A stretch of DNA of 64,000 nt from assembly GCF_000422365.1 (NCBI RefSeq), contig NZ_AULQ01000001.1:1-64000 (forward strand), written 5' to 3'. Source of the stretch: Mesoflavibacter zeaxanthinifaciens DSM 18436. GTDB lineage: Bacteria > Bacteroidota > Bacteroidia > Flavobacteriales > Flavobacteriaceae. Below the pieces are notes generated by a model. That model worked only from the letters and a program-made list of their open reading frames with translations. It made no database searches and had not been told where the DNA came from. The translations under genes were made by a program, and so were the position numbers. Below are positions 50,767 to 60,619 of the stretch, piece by piece (the stretch's first letter is position 1; the number at the start of each line of letters is the position of its first letter).

Positions 50767-51894
50767 ATGAAAAACGAAAAAACACATAGAAAAGGCTTTG
50801 TATTTAAACTTTACGAAGCACCTTCGCAAACTCCATTTGAAAAACTTTTTGAAATTTTTAAAGAGTTAATTACACATACTTCTGGCGATTTTGATGAAGC
50901 TATAGATTGGTTAAAGCAACTTGATGACGAGTATAACTTAACTACTGCAGAGTATACCATAGACGACTTTATTGAAGATCTAAAAAAGAAAGGTTACATA
51001 AGAGAAGAAATTAAACCTGACGGAAAAAAGGGTAACGCCATTACCGCTAAAACCGAAAGAGCTATAAGGCAATCTGCTTTAGAGCAAATTTTTGGGAATA
51101 TTAAAAAGAGCGGTAGCGGTAACCATAAAAGCAAAAGTATTGGAGTAGGAGACGAGCATACTGGCGATTTTAGAGCATACCAATTTGGAGACAATTTGGA
51201 TAAAGTTTCAATGACTGAAAGCTTAAAAAATGCACAAATCAATAACGGTATTGGTAATTTTAATCTTACTGAAAATGATTTGGTTGTAGAGGAAACTAAC
51301 CATAAATCACAAATGAGTACGGTATTAATGATAGACATTAGTCACAGTATGATTTTGTATGGTGAAGACCGAATCACGCCAGCTAAAAAAGTAGCTATGG
51401 CGTTAGCCGAATTAATAACGACCAGATACCCAAAAGACACTTTAGATATTTTGGTTTTTGGTAACGATGCTTGGCCAATAAAAATCAAAGATTTACCGTA
51501 TTTAAACGTTGGTCCGTATCACACAAATACAGTTGCTGGTTTGCAATTAGCAATGGATTTATTAAGACGAAAACGAAACACCAATAAGCAAATTTTTATG
51601 ATTACAGATGGTAAACCAAGTTGTTTGCGTTTACCTGATGGTACATATTATAAAGATAGTAACGGACTAAATCCATACATTACAAACAAGTGTTATGCTA
51701 TGGCGCAACAAGCCAGAAAATTACATATCCCAATCACTACATTTATGATTGCTCAAGACCGTTATTTAATGCAATTTGTAAGAGAGTTTACACAAGCCAA
51801 TCAAGGAAAAGCATTTTATACAGGTTTAAAAGGTTTGGGCGAAATGATTTTTGAAGATTACGAAACCAACAGAAAAAAAAGAATTAGAAGATAA
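50767..51894 (+). CDS. VWA domain protein paired with MoxR-type ATPase
   Basis: A 375-residue cytoplasmic protein. The C-terminal von Willebrand A domain (about 183-350) has the MIDAS residues: DISHS (about 192-196), the Thr in TNTVAGLQ, and Asp in MITDGKPS. The N-terminal half is helical and Lys-rich (ELITHTSGDFDEAIDWLKQLD). In this pairing the VWA protein acts as the metal-dependent adaptor for the AAA+ ATPase encoded 8 bp downstream, as in Mg-chelatase D/I and related systems. The client is unknown. Confidence 0.88.
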   Translation: MKNEKTHRKGFVFKLYEAPSQTPFEKLFEIFKELITHTSGDFDEAIDWLKQLDDEYNLTTAEYTIDDFIEDLKKKGYIREEIKPDGKKGNAITAKTERAIRQSALEQIFGNIKKSGSGNHKSKSIGVGDEHTGDFRAYQFGDNLDKVSMTESLKNAQINNGIGNFNLTENDLVVEETNHKSQMSTVLMIDISHSMILYGEDRITPAKKVAMALAELITTRYPKDTLDILVFGNDAWPIKIKDLPYLNVGPYHTNTVAGLQLAMDLLRRKRNTNKQIFMITDGKPSCLRLPDGTYYKDSNGLNPYITNKCYAMAQQARKLHIPITTFMIAQDRYLMQFVREFTQANQGKAFYTGLKGLGEMIFEDYETNRKKRIRR

Positions 51895-51902
51895 AAGCTA
51901 AG

Positions 51903-53369
51903 ATGAAAATAGAAAACATAACAACTTTAGGAGAATTAAAAAAATCTGGTTATCAACCAAAATCTATAAAAGATGAATTGAGAGATAATCTAATAGAAAA
52001 AATAAAAAATAAGGAAACCATTTTTAACGGTGTACACGGTTATGAAAACACAGTAATTCCGGAGTTACAACGTGCCATTTTATCAAGACACAACATTAAT
52101 TTGTTAGGATTACGCGGTCAAGCAAAAACACGACTTGCACGTTTAATGTTGACATTGTTAGACGAATATATTCCTGTTGTTGAAGGTAGCGAGATTAATG
52201 ACGATCCGTTACAACCCATTTCAAGATACGCTATTCAATTAGTTGAAGAAAAAGGAGACGATACGCCTATTAGTTGGTTACATAGAAGCGAGCGTTTTGC
52301 CGAAAAATTAGCAACGCCAGATGTTACCGTAGCAGATATTATTGGTGATGTTGACCCTATAAAAGCAGCCAATTTAAAATTAAGTTATGCAGATGATCGT
52401 GTTATTCACTACGGAATGATTCCACGTGCTAACCGTTGTATTTTTGTGATTAACGAGTTGCCAGATTTACAAGCCAGGATACAAGTGGCATTATTTAATA
52501 TTTTGCAAGAAGGCGATATTCAAATACGTGGTTTTAAACTAAGATTGCCATTAGATATGCAATTTGTATTTACTGCAAATCCAGAAGATTATACAAATAG
52601 AGGAAGTATTGTAACGCCTTTAAAGGATAGAATTGGTTCGCAAATATTAACGCATTATCCTAATGATATAGAAACCGCAAAAACGATTACACAACAAGAA
52701 GCAAAATCGGATATAAGACAACAAGATGCTATTTACGTACCAGAATTAGCAAAAGATGTTTTAGAACAAGTAGTTTTTGAAGCACGACATAGCGATTTTA
52801 TAGACGAAAAAAGCGGTGTTAGTGCACGTTTAAGTATTACAGCTTATGAAAACTTATTAAGTGCTGCAGAACTAAGAGCATTAAAAAACAATGAAGAGAA
52901 AACTGCTGTACGGTTATCTGATTTTTTAGGGATTATTCCTGCAATAACTGGTAAAGTAGAATTGGTTTATGAAGGCGAACAAGAAGGTGCAGCAAATGTG
53001 GCTTATAATTTAATTGGCGAAGCGGTAAAAACATTATTTATTCAATATTTCCCTGAAATTGAAAAACTTAAAAAACAAGATGATGTAGGTCCATATGATG
53101 ATATTGTATCTTGGTTTTTTAACCAATCTGATAGTTTTGAGTTACTTGATGATTTAAGAGATAAAGAATATAAATCATTACTAGAAGCTGTTTCTCCATT
53201 AGATGATTTAATTGCAAAACATCAATCAAATTTAAGTAAAGAAGATAGCTACTTTATGAAAGAGTTTGTGCTTTGGGCTTTAGTAGAATATAAGCAATTG
53301 AGTAAATACAGATTTACAAAAGGAATTCAATTTAAAGATCCTTACGGAAGCTTTATTAAAGGTTTGTAA
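51903..53369 (+). CDS. MoxR/Mg-chelatase I-like AAA+ ATPase
   Basis: A 488-residue AAA+ protein: P-loop LLGLRGQAKTR (about 68-78), a VADIIGDVDP segment, Walker B FVINELPDLQARIQVALFNILQEGD, sensor region FVFTANPEDYTNRGSIVTPLKDRIGSQI and a helical lid. Annotation pipelines often call it sigma-54-interacting or magnesium chelatase. It should be the motor for the VWA protein encoded just upstream; no chelatase H subunit or metal pathway gene is nearby. A strong terminator follows. Confidence 0.88.
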   Translation: MKIENITTLGELKKSGYQPKSIKDELRDNLIEKIKNKETIFNGVHGYENTVIPELQRAILSRHNINLLGLRGQAKTRLARLMLTLLDEYIPVVEGSEINDDPLQPISRYAIQLVEEKGDDTPISWLHRSERFAEKLATPDVTVADIIGDVDPIKAANLKLSYADDRVIHYGMIPRANRCIFVINELPDLQARIQVALFNILQEGDIQIRGFKLRLPLDMQFVFTANPEDYTNRGSIVTPLKDRIGSQILTHYPNDIETAKTITQQEAKSDIRQQDAIYVPELAKDVLEQVVFEARHSDFIDEKSGVSARLSITAYENLLSAAELRALKNNEEKTAVRLSDFLGIIPAITGKVELVYEGEQEGAANVAYNLIGEAVKTLFIQYFPEIEKLKKQDDVGPYDDIVSWFFNQSDSFELLDDLRDKEYKSLLEAVSPLDDLIAKHQSNLSKEDSYFMKEFVLWALVEYKQLSKYRFTKGIQFKDPYGSFIKGL

Positions 53370-53376
53370 ATAAAAA

Positions 53377-53406
53377 AAAAGCATCGTTATTACGATGCTT
53401 TTTTTA
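53377..53406. terminator. Bidirectional intrinsic terminator
   Basis: The hairpin AAGCATCGT/ACGATGCTT with flanking A- and T-runs lies between the convergent AAA+ and M1 peptidase genes. Confidence 0.9.
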
Positions 53407-53407
53407 T

Positions 53408-55054
53408 CTAAGACTTTATTTGTAATGATTTTATATAAAAATTGTTGTTAACACTAATTGAAGAATTTGCTGAAGGGATTTTAATAGATTTCCATTCATT
53501 AGTTGGATTGATCCAATGTTCTTTTTCATCAATATTAATTAGTAAAGGTATTTTAAAATGTTCTACAGTGTTTGAAAATCTGAATTTCAGAGTTTTGTTT
53601 TCAATTTTATACTCAAACACAGGAATTATAGTCGTGCGTAAATATTGATTAAAGAAACCTGTTAGTTCTAAATCAGTTTCTTCAGCTAAAAAATTCTCAA
53701 TTTGCTGTGTTGTAACAGTTTGATGATAGAATTTTTTATTTAAAGTCCTCAAAATCTGACGCCATTTTTCGTCGTCATTTACCATAGTTCTTAAGGTATG
53801 AAGCATGTTAGCACCTTTGTAATACATGTCTCCAGAACCTTCATTATTTACATTGTATTGTCCAATTAAAGGTCTGTCGTTTTGTATGCTTCTTCTGGTT
53901 CCAATCACATATTCTGATGCTGCTTGTTTACCATAGTAATAATCCAAAAATAAACTTTCGGAATATGCTGTAAAGCTTTCATGAATCCACATATCTGCAA
54001 TATCTACATTTGTAATATTGTTGGCAAACCATTCATGTCCAGCTTCATGAATAATGATAAAATCAAATTTTAATCCCCAACCTGTACCAGACAGATCGTT
54101 ACCTAAATATCCTTTTAAATATTGATTTCCGTAGGTAACAGAACTTTGATGTTCCATGCCTAAATATGGTACTTCAACTAGCTTAAAACTATCTTCGTAA
54201 AATGGATAAGGACCAAACCAATGCTCAAAAGCTTTCATCATTTTTGGTGCATCTGTAAAGTGTGTTTTGGCTTTGTCTAGATTGTAATTTAGTACATAAT
54301 AATTCATGTCTAAATCGCCTTTTTCACCTTTATAAACTTCAGAGAAATTAGCGTAATCACCTATGTTAATATTTACTCCGTAATTATTAATTGGGTTATT
54401 TACAAACCAGTGATAGGTTTTTGTTTGGTCATCTTTTTGTTCAACTTTTCTAAGTCTTCCGTTGGAAACATTCGTTAATTTTTCAGGAACATTTACACTA
54501 ATAAGCATACTGTCTACCTCGTCATACATGTGGTCTTTATTTGGCCACCAAACACTTGCGCCAAGTCCTTGACAAGATGATGCTATAAAATGATTACCAT
54601 TTTTATCTTTTTTCCAAGAAATACCGCCATCCCAAGGTGCACGAACAGCTTCACGTGGTTGACCTTCGTAGTAGGCTACGACGCTATTTACTTCTCCTAT
54701 TTTTTGGGTGTTTTTAAGTGTGACAAAATGAGCGTTTCCATCATGTTTAATATCAAGTTGTTCTCCATTTTGAGTGACTTTAGTCAACTCTAAAGGCGGT
54801 TGCAAATCTATTTGCATGACTTGATATGGTTGTAACACTTTGTATTGAATGGTGTTTTTACCCGAAATTGTTTTGGTTTCTGGTTCTACTTTAATATCTA
54901 GGTGATAATAAGATAAATCCCACCATTCTCGCTCAGGTGTAATGCTTCCACGAAGTGTATCTTGTCGTGTAAAATCTTTCTTTTTATGAAGTAATTGTGC
55001 GTGAGATATTGTAAATGCCAAACAGCAAATAGCAAAGGTGAAAATTGATTTCAT
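53408..55054 (-). CDS. M1 family metallopeptidase (aminopeptidase-like), exported
   Basis: A 548-residue protein with signal peptide (1-19, cut after SHA). The zinc site HEAGHEWFANN (about 330-340) matches HExxH, with the third ligand Glu in WIHESFTAYSE 18 residues on. The exopeptidase motif reads LGMEHQSS (about 299), with His replacing Asn of the usual GxMEN. It is shorter than full-length M1 enzymes (about 800-900), lacking the long C-terminal helical domain. Probably releases N-terminal residues from peptides in the periplasm or outside. 8 bp after the otsBA-like gene stop. Confidence 0.88.
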   Translation of the reverse strand: MKSIFTFAICCLAFTISHAQLLHKKKDFTRQDTLRGSITPEREWWDLSYYHLDIKVEPETKTISGKNTIQYKVLQPYQVMQIDLQPPLELTKVTQNGEQLDIKHDGNAHFVTLKNTQKIGEVNSVVAYYEGQPREAVRAPWDGGISWKKDKNGNHFIASSCQGLGASVWWPNKDHMYDEVDSMLISVNVPEKLTNVSNGRLRKVEQKDDQTKTYHWFVNNPINNYGVNINIGDYANFSEVYKGEKGDLDMNYYVLNYNLDKAKTHFTDAPKMMKAFEHWFGPYPFYEDSFKLVEVPYLGMEHQSSVTYGNQYLKGYLGNDLSGTGWGLKFDFIIIHEAGHEWFANNITNVDIADMWIHESFTAYSESLFLDYYYGKQAASEYVIGTRRSIQNDRPLIGQYNVNNEGSGDMYYKGANMLHTLRTMVNDDEKWRQILRTLNKKFYHQTVTTQQIENFLAEETDLELTGFFNQYLRTTIIPVFEYKIENKTLKFRFSNTVEHFKIPLLINIDEKEHWINPTNEWKSIKIPSANSSISVNNNFYIKSLQIKS

Positions 55055-55062
55055 TTAATAAA

Positions 55063-57273
55063 TTATTGTTGCGTAAAATTAGCTAATAAATCTCTGACTT
55101 TGTCTGTATCTTTTACGTAATATTTTGCTTTTGTTTTTTTAAAGCCAACTTTTACAGAATAGGTGTTTTCTGGTAAATCTTCAAACATAAATTCGTCTGT
55201 CCAATCATCACCAATTGCAAAAATAAAATCGTAATTAGCTTTTGTTAACCAGCGTGAAGTTGCACGACCTTTATTAACGCTACTACTTTTAATTTCGATG
55301 ACTTTATTTCCTTTTAAAACAGATAAATCGTTGTTAGATATTAAATGTGTTAAAACTGTATTTAATTCTATAGTTCTTATTTGTGCTAATTCTGGATCGG
55401 CTTTGCGGTAATGCCAAGCTAACGAGTATTTTTTTTGTTCGATAAATGTACCTGGAGTACGATCTACAAAGGTTTGAAGTATTGGTTGTATGTTGTCCAT
55501 CCAGTTTGTTTTTAAGATTTCTAACATTTGCCAATCGTCGTTTTTACCCTTTAACCATACGCCATGATCTGTGATAAGATTATAAGATTTGTCTGCAAAC
55601 CAGTCTTCAAAAGTTTCACGATCGCGACCACTAACTATAACTACATCTGTATTCTCTGTTTGATTTAATTGGTCTAAAAGCTGTATTAATTTATCGTCTG
55701 GTTTTGCATCTTGTGGATTATCTTTAAATCCAACCAATGTACCATCATAATCTAAGAATAATAGCTTTCTTTTAGCTTGTTTAAAATCTGAAATCATAGT
55801 TGCTTGATGGTCTTTATCCATTTTTTTAGCAACAATTGTTTTGCCTATTTTTTTGGTGTCGTTCAAGGATTTCATAAACTCTTCTGCCCATTTTTCTACG
55901 CTATAACGTTGTAGACGTTTTTGAAGAATTTTTATTCTTTTAGATTGCTCTTCAGCAGGCATTTCAATAGCAAGTTTTAAAGTATCAGCTAGTTGTTCGA
56001 AGTTATTAGGGTTAATTAATAAGGCTTCATTCATTTCTTTAGATGCGCCAGCCATTTCACTTAAAATTAAAACACCATCTTGGTTAACGCGTGTTGCAAC
56101 GTATTCTTTAGCAACAAGATTCATTCCATCTCTTACAGGAGTAATCAATGCAATTTGTGATGAGGTATACAAGTCTATTAAATTATCAAAAGGCATAGAT
56201 CTATAAAAGTACCAGATTGGTGTCCAACTAACTGTAGAAAATTCTCCATTAACACGACCAACAAGTTCGTCTGTTTCTCGTTTCAATTTTTGATATTGAG
56301 GCACATCAGAACGTGACGGAACCGCCAACATTACTAACCTTACTTTTTCTTTAAACTGCGGATATTTATTAAGGAAATATTCAAAAGCGCGAATACGATT
56401 TGGAATACCTTTGGTATAATCCATACGGTCTATAGACAAGATTAATTTGGTGTCTGGACCAGTCTGAATATGATCGTCTAATCGTTTTTGAAGCTCAGAT
56501 TTTTCAGTATTTGATTGATTTAAATGAGAAAGCGCTGCGTTATGAAATTTATTATAATCTATTCCCATTGGGAATGAATCTACCTTAACAACACGATCTA
56601 AATATGAAATTTCGTTAAACTGAACATCTAATCTTAAAATTCGTTTTACAGAACTTAAAAAGTGACGCTCGTAATCATACGTATGAAATCCTAAAAGATC
56701 GGCACCAAGCATACCGTGCAGCAATTCTTCACGCCAAGGAAACGTTCTAAAAATTTCATAAGACGGATAAGGAATATGTAAAAAGAAACCAATGGTCGTA
56801 TTTGGTTTTTTGTCTTTGATAAGCTTTGGCAGTAACAGCAATTGATAATCATGTACCCAAACTGTGTCACCATCTTCGATATTGTCTAAAACAACATCTG
56901 CAAATTTTTGATTAACGGTTTTATAAGCTTCCCATTGGTCGTTGTCAAACTCGGTATATTCCATAAAATAATGAAATAAAGGCCAAAGGGTTTTATTGCT
57001 AAATCCGAAGTAAAAATTGTCTACATCATCTTGTGTTAACGGTACAGTAGCGCATTTTGCTTTAGTAACTTCTTTATTAACTTGATTAGACAAGTCTTTA
57101 TTTAACTCTTCTTCGGTCAATCCAGACCAACCAATCCAAATACCATTCCCTTCTTCATGAACCGATTTTAAACCGGTAGCTAATCCGCCAACACTAGGTT
57201 TTATGTTTAAAGTATTATTTTCAATTTTGACTTGTAAAGGAAGACGATTAGAAACAATAATTGTTTTATTCAT
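55063..57273 (-). CDS. otsBA: Bifunctional trehalose-6-phosphate synthase/phosphatase
   Basis: A 736-residue fusion. Residues about 1-470 are a GT20 glycosyltransferase (VSNRLPLQV, VGGLATGL, WVHDYQLLLLPKLI, SIDRMDYTKGIPNRIRAFE, RDGMNLVAKEYVA) that joins UDP-glucose and glucose-6-phosphate. Residues about 500-736 are a HAD-type phosphatase with LDYDGTLVGF (nucleophile Asp), VSGRDRETFEDWF and GDDWTDEFMFE. Together they make trehalose, an osmolyte and stress protectant. Divergent from the GH15 gene across 79 bp, with the M1 peptidase gene downstream. Confidence 0.95.
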   Translation of the reverse strand: MNKTIIVSNRLPLQVKIENNTLNIKPSVGGLATGLKSVHEEGNGIWIGWSGLTEEELNKDLSNQVNKEVTKAKCATVPLTQDDVDNFYFGFSNKTLWPLFHYFMEYTEFDNDQWEAYKTVNQKFADVVLDNIEDGDTVWVHDYQLLLLPKLIKDKKPNTTIGFFLHIPYPSYEIFRTFPWREELLHGMLGADLLGFHTYDYERHFLSSVKRILRLDVQFNEISYLDRVVKVDSFPMGIDYNKFHNAALSHLNQSNTEKSELQKRLDDHIQTGPDTKLILSIDRMDYTKGIPNRIRAFEYFLNKYPQFKEKVRLVMLAVPSRSDVPQYQKLKRETDELVGRVNGEFSTVSWTPIWYFYRSMPFDNLIDLYTSSQIALITPVRDGMNLVAKEYVATRVNQDGVLILSEMAGASKEMNEALLINPNNFEQLADTLKLAIEMPAEEQSKRIKILQKRLQRYSVEKWAEEFMKSLNDTKKIGKTIVAKKMDKDHQATMISDFKQAKRKLLFLDYDGTLVGFKDNPQDAKPDDKLIQLLDQLNQTENTDVVIVSGRDRETFEDWFADKSYNLITDHGVWLKGKNDDWQMLEILKTNWMDNIQPILQTFVDRTPGTFIEQKKYSLAWHYRKADPELAQIRTIELNTVLTHLISNNDLSVLKGNKVIEIKSSSVNKGRATSRWLTKANYDFIFAIGDDWTDEFMFEDLPENTYSVKVGFKKTKAKYYVKDTDKVRDLLANFTQQ

Positions 57274-57352
57274 AAGGGTTTGCTTTGGTTTAAAGTTAAG
57301 ATTTTCGTTAATTTAATGAAAAATTGATTGAAAACATTATAAAACAAAAGAT

Positions 57353-59158
57353 TTGGGAAATAATTTAGATTACGGAATTGTAGGGAATTGTAGAAGTGCA
57401 GCATTAATATCAAAAACAGGATCTGTAGATTGGTGTTGCTTGCCAGAATTTGATTCGTCATCTGTTTTTGCTAAACTTTTAGATGAAAAAATTGGTGGTC
57501 ACTTTTCTATTAATGTAGATGAAAGTTATACTACTAAACAATTTTATATTGATAAAACAAATATCTTGGTTACTAGATTTAGTAATGGTATGGATGTTTT
57601 TGAAGTGCATGATTTTATGCCAAGATTTCATAAACAAGACGGAACGTATTATTATCCACCAGAATTAGTAAGATATTTTAAACACATTTCAGGTAAACCT
57701 ACATTTACAGTAGATTATAATCCAAAATTAGAGTATGCTAAAGGTAAAACAGAAATTTACGTAAAAGATGATTTTATAGCTAGCCTAACTCATGGTGAAA
57801 AGTTTGATACGCTTTTTTTATACACGTCATTTGATAAAAATGCAATTGTAGATAAAAAAGAAATTACGCTAACAGAAGACGGTTACTTTTTAATAGGTTA
57901 CAACGAAAAGATTTTTAATCCAACAGTAGAAAGTATTTATCTAGATCACCAACGTACCAAAGTATATTGGTTAAATTGGATAGATAAAACACCAAAATAT
58001 AATATGTATAACGCACAAATTTTACGCAGTGCATTAACATTAAAATTATTATCCTATGACAAATCTGGTGCTGTACTAGCAGCAGCAACAACCTCTTTAC
58101 CAGAAACTATTGGTGAAGTAAGAAACTGGGATTACCGTTTTTGCTGGATTAGAGATGCATCTATGGTAATTAAAGTAGTATCACAATTAGGTCATAAAAA
58201 TATGGCCAAACGCTACCTAAATTTTATTATCGATTTGATTCCTGATAAAGATGAAAAACTGCAAATCATGTACGGGATTAATAAGGAAAAAAAGTTAACC
58301 GAGTATAGTTTAGATCATTTAAGCGGTTATAAAGATTCTAAACCTGTGCGTGTTGGTAATGCTGCTTATAAGCAAAAACAAAATGATATTTATGGTATTT
58401 TAATGGATGTAATCCATCAGCAATTTGTGTCTTTTTCTTTAGACATAGAAAATACCGAAGAACTTTGGACCATTACTAAAGGAATTGTTTGGGTAGTAAA
58501 CAAACACTGGAAAGAGCCAGATAAAGGTATTTGGGAATTTAGAGGCGAGGACAGGCATTTTACGTTTTCTAAAGTGTTATGTTGGGTAGCAATAGATCGT
58601 GCTATTAAAGTTGCTGAAATATTGAATAAATACCATAAAGCAAATAAGTGGAAAATTATTAAAGAAGAAATTAAAAATGACATTATGAGTAATGCTTGGA
58701 GTGATACTGCTAATGCATTTACACAAGCTTATGGTGTAGAAGATTTAGATGCTTCTGTATTATTAATGGAACCTTATGGATTTATAGATGCTAAAGACCC
58801 AAGATATGTTAGCACAGTTAACGCAATTGAAAGAGAGCTAAGTAACGATGGATTACTTTATAGATATAAAAATAAAGACGATTTTGGTTTACCATCATCA
58901 TCATTTACAATTTGTACGTTCTGGTTTATAAACAGTTTGTATAAAATAGGCGAGGAGGAAAAAGCTAAAGCAATGTTTGATAAACTATTATCTTACAGTA
59001 ATCATTTAGGGTTATTTAGTGAGGATATAGACTTTAAAACAAAACGATTGTTAGGTAACTTCCCGCAAGCGTATTCTCATTTAGCTTTAATTGAAACAGC
59101 GATTAACTTGTCTAATGTGACAACAGATGAAAAAGTAAAAAGTAGTATAGCTAATTAA
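57353..59158 (+). CDS. Glycoside hydrolase family 15 protein (glucoamylase/trehalase-like)
   Basis: A 601-residue cytoplasmic enzyme without signal peptide. The start is TTG at 57353 (MGNNLDYGIVGNCRSAALISKTGSVDWCCLPEFDSSSVFAKLLD), the family N-terminus; no ATG fits in frame. The (alpha/alpha)6 catalytic part contains TTSLPETIGEVRNWDYRFCWIRDASMVI (about 245-272, GH15 signature) and GIWEFRGEDRHFTFSKVLCWVAIDRAI (general acid region); it ends LGNFPQAYSHLALIETAINL. Next to trehalose synthesis genes, it may be a GH15 trehalase, though glucoamylase activity is possible. Confidence 0.88.
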   Translation: MGNNLDYGIVGNCRSAALISKTGSVDWCCLPEFDSSSVFAKLLDEKIGGHFSINVDESYTTKQFYIDKTNILVTRFSNGMDVFEVHDFMPRFHKQDGTYYYPPELVRYFKHISGKPTFTVDYNPKLEYAKGKTEIYVKDDFIASLTHGEKFDTLFLYTSFDKNAIVDKKEITLTEDGYFLIGYNEKIFNPTVESIYLDHQRTKVYWLNWIDKTPKYNMYNAQILRSALTLKLLSYDKSGAVLAAATTSLPETIGEVRNWDYRFCWIRDASMVIKVVSQLGHKNMAKRYLNFIIDLIPDKDEKLQIMYGINKEKKLTEYSLDHLSGYKDSKPVRVGNAAYKQKQNDIYGILMDVIHQQFVSFSLDIENTEELWTITKGIVWVVNKHWKEPDKGIWEFRGEDRHFTFSKVLCWVAIDRAIKVAEILNKYHKANKWKIIKEEIKNDIMSNAWSDTANAFTQAYGVEDLDASVLLMEPYGFIDAKDPRYVSTVNAIERELSNDGLLYRYKNKDDFGLPSSSFTICTFWFINSLYKIGEEEKAKAMFDKLLSYSNHLGLFSEDIDFKTKRLLGNFPQAYSHLALIETAINLSNVTTDEKVKSSIAN

Positions 59159-59164
59159 ATAAAC

Positions 59165-59198
59165 AAAAAAAGGACTTCAAATTTGAAGTCCTTTTTTA
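59165..59198. terminator. Bidirectional intrinsic terminator
   Basis: The perfect palindrome AAGGACTTCAAA/TTTGAAGTCCTT with A- and T-runs separates the convergent GH15 and M28 genes. Confidence 0.92.
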
Positions 59199-60530
59199 TT
59201 ATCTAAATACCTTATTAGGAAAAACAACGGGACTTTCAAAACCATCTTTTCCTACAGCAGCAATTCCAAAAAAGAAGTTGTCTATAACAATACCTTCTAA
59301 AGTAAATTCTGATACATCACCTACATATCTGCTATAATCCCAAGTAGGAGAAGTTGTGTCTCTCCAATATATTTTATAACCAAAAGCACCTTCAACTTTA
59401 TCCCATTTAAATTTAGCCGAAGGTTCTACAATACCACCAATAGCAACATTTTTTGGAGCTGGCGGCGCAGAAGCTAAACTAGCCATGTTTATTGCGTTAA
59501 CAGCAGTTAGTTTTTTAGCATATTCAAAATTAACGTGTTCAATTACATCACCATATTTAATTCCGTTTTCCTCACGTATATCTTGATGTTGTTGATTGTA
59601 GTTTTCATGAGCTTCCATAATTCTAATTCCTGCAAAACCTAAATCGTTAAAAGGTCTGTGATGTCCGCCACGACCAAAACGGTCAAGTCTATAAACCATC
59701 ATAGGATTCATTTCTGGCATATATGTCTTTACTGTTTTGTGTACATATCTTGCTAATTGTCTAGATATGCCATCAACTTCGCCGCCATAAAAACGTCTAA
59801 GTTGTCTTTCTCTTTCTGTTTCGTTTGCAGGAACAGGTTCAGAAAAAATTCTGAAAGTACGATTGTCTATTACTCCATCAACTCCTTTGATATTTCCAAT
59901 CATATCATTGTTAAGAACACCAATAACATCCCAATTGTTTTCTTTAGCATATTTAGCTAAACCACTGCCACCAAAAAGACCTTGTTCTTCACCAGAAAGA
60001 CCGACGTAAACAATACTACTTTCAAATTGATAGTTAGATAAGACTCTTGCAGCTTCAATGGTTCCAGCCATACCAGACGCATTATCATTTGCTCCAGGCG
60101 CATCTGTGGTAAAGTCCATAGTATCACTAGCTCTAGAGTCTATGTCTCCACTCATAATAATATATCTATTAGGATATTTTGTTCCTTTTTGTATAGCTAC
60201 AACATTTACAACCCAAGCATCATGAGGCACACGTCGATTCCCTTCTTTAGTCACAAAGTCTTTTTGATAAAATACATCAAGACAGTTATTACAGTTTTTA
60301 GAAATTGATTCAAATTCAGACTTTATCCAACGTCTTGCAGCACCAATTCCTCTTGTGTTAGAAATGGTATCACTAAAGGTGTTTCTTGTTCCAAAATTTA
60401 CTAATGTTTGTATATCTTTTTCTATTCGTTTTGCTGAAACAGAATCGATAATATCATATATTTTTTGACTGGTTTGTCCTAATGAAATGCAAGTAAAGAG
60501 AAGTAAAGGTAGAATAATTAGTTTTTTCAT
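59199..60530 (-). CDS. M28 family zinc peptidase, exported
   Basis: A 443-residue protein with signal peptide (1-18). The catalytic M28 domain (about 90-345) has the di-zinc motifs IMSGDIDSRASD, APGANDNASGMAGTIEAARVL (bridging Asp), GLSGEEQGLFGGSGLA (Glu-Glu), VLNNDMIGN and a late His in MEAHENYNQQHQD. The C-terminal 85 residues (APKNVAIGGIVEPSAKFKWDKVEGAFGYKIYWRDT) form a fibronectin type III-like domain. Probably an extracellular aminopeptidase. Single gene. Confidence 0.88.
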   Translation of the reverse strand: MKKLIILPLLLFTCISLGQTSQKIYDIIDSVSAKRIEKDIQTLVNFGTRNTFSDTISNTRGIGAARRWIKSEFESISKNCNNCLDVFYQKDFVTKEGNRRVPHDAWVVNVVAIQKGTKYPNRYIIMSGDIDSRASDTMDFTTDAPGANDNASGMAGTIEAARVLSNYQFESSIVYVGLSGEEQGLFGGSGLAKYAKENNWDVIGVLNNDMIGNIKGVDGVIDNRTFRIFSEPVPANETERERQLRRFYGGEVDGISRQLARYVHKTVKTYMPEMNPMMVYRLDRFGRGGHHRPFNDLGFAGIRIMEAHENYNQQHQDIREENGIKYGDVIEHVNFEYAKKLTAVNAINMASLASAPPAPKNVAIGGIVEPSAKFKWDKVEGAFGYKIYWRDTTSPTWDYSRYVGDVSEFTLEGIVIDNFFFGIAAVGKDGFESPVVFPNKVFR

Positions 60531-60556
60531 TTTTTTTTTCTAAAATACTAAAATAA

Positions 60557-60589
60557 AAAAGCTGATTCAAATACTTGAACCAGCTTTTT
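60557..60589 (-). terminator. Terminator after the acyl-CoA dehydrogenase gene
   Basis: The inverted repeat AAAGCTG...CAGCTTT (with inner TTCAA/TTGAA pairing) and a T-run lie downstream on the minus strand. Confidence 0.8.
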
Positions 60590-60619
60590 CGAAATTAAAA
60601 CTAAAACTCACTTAAATTC

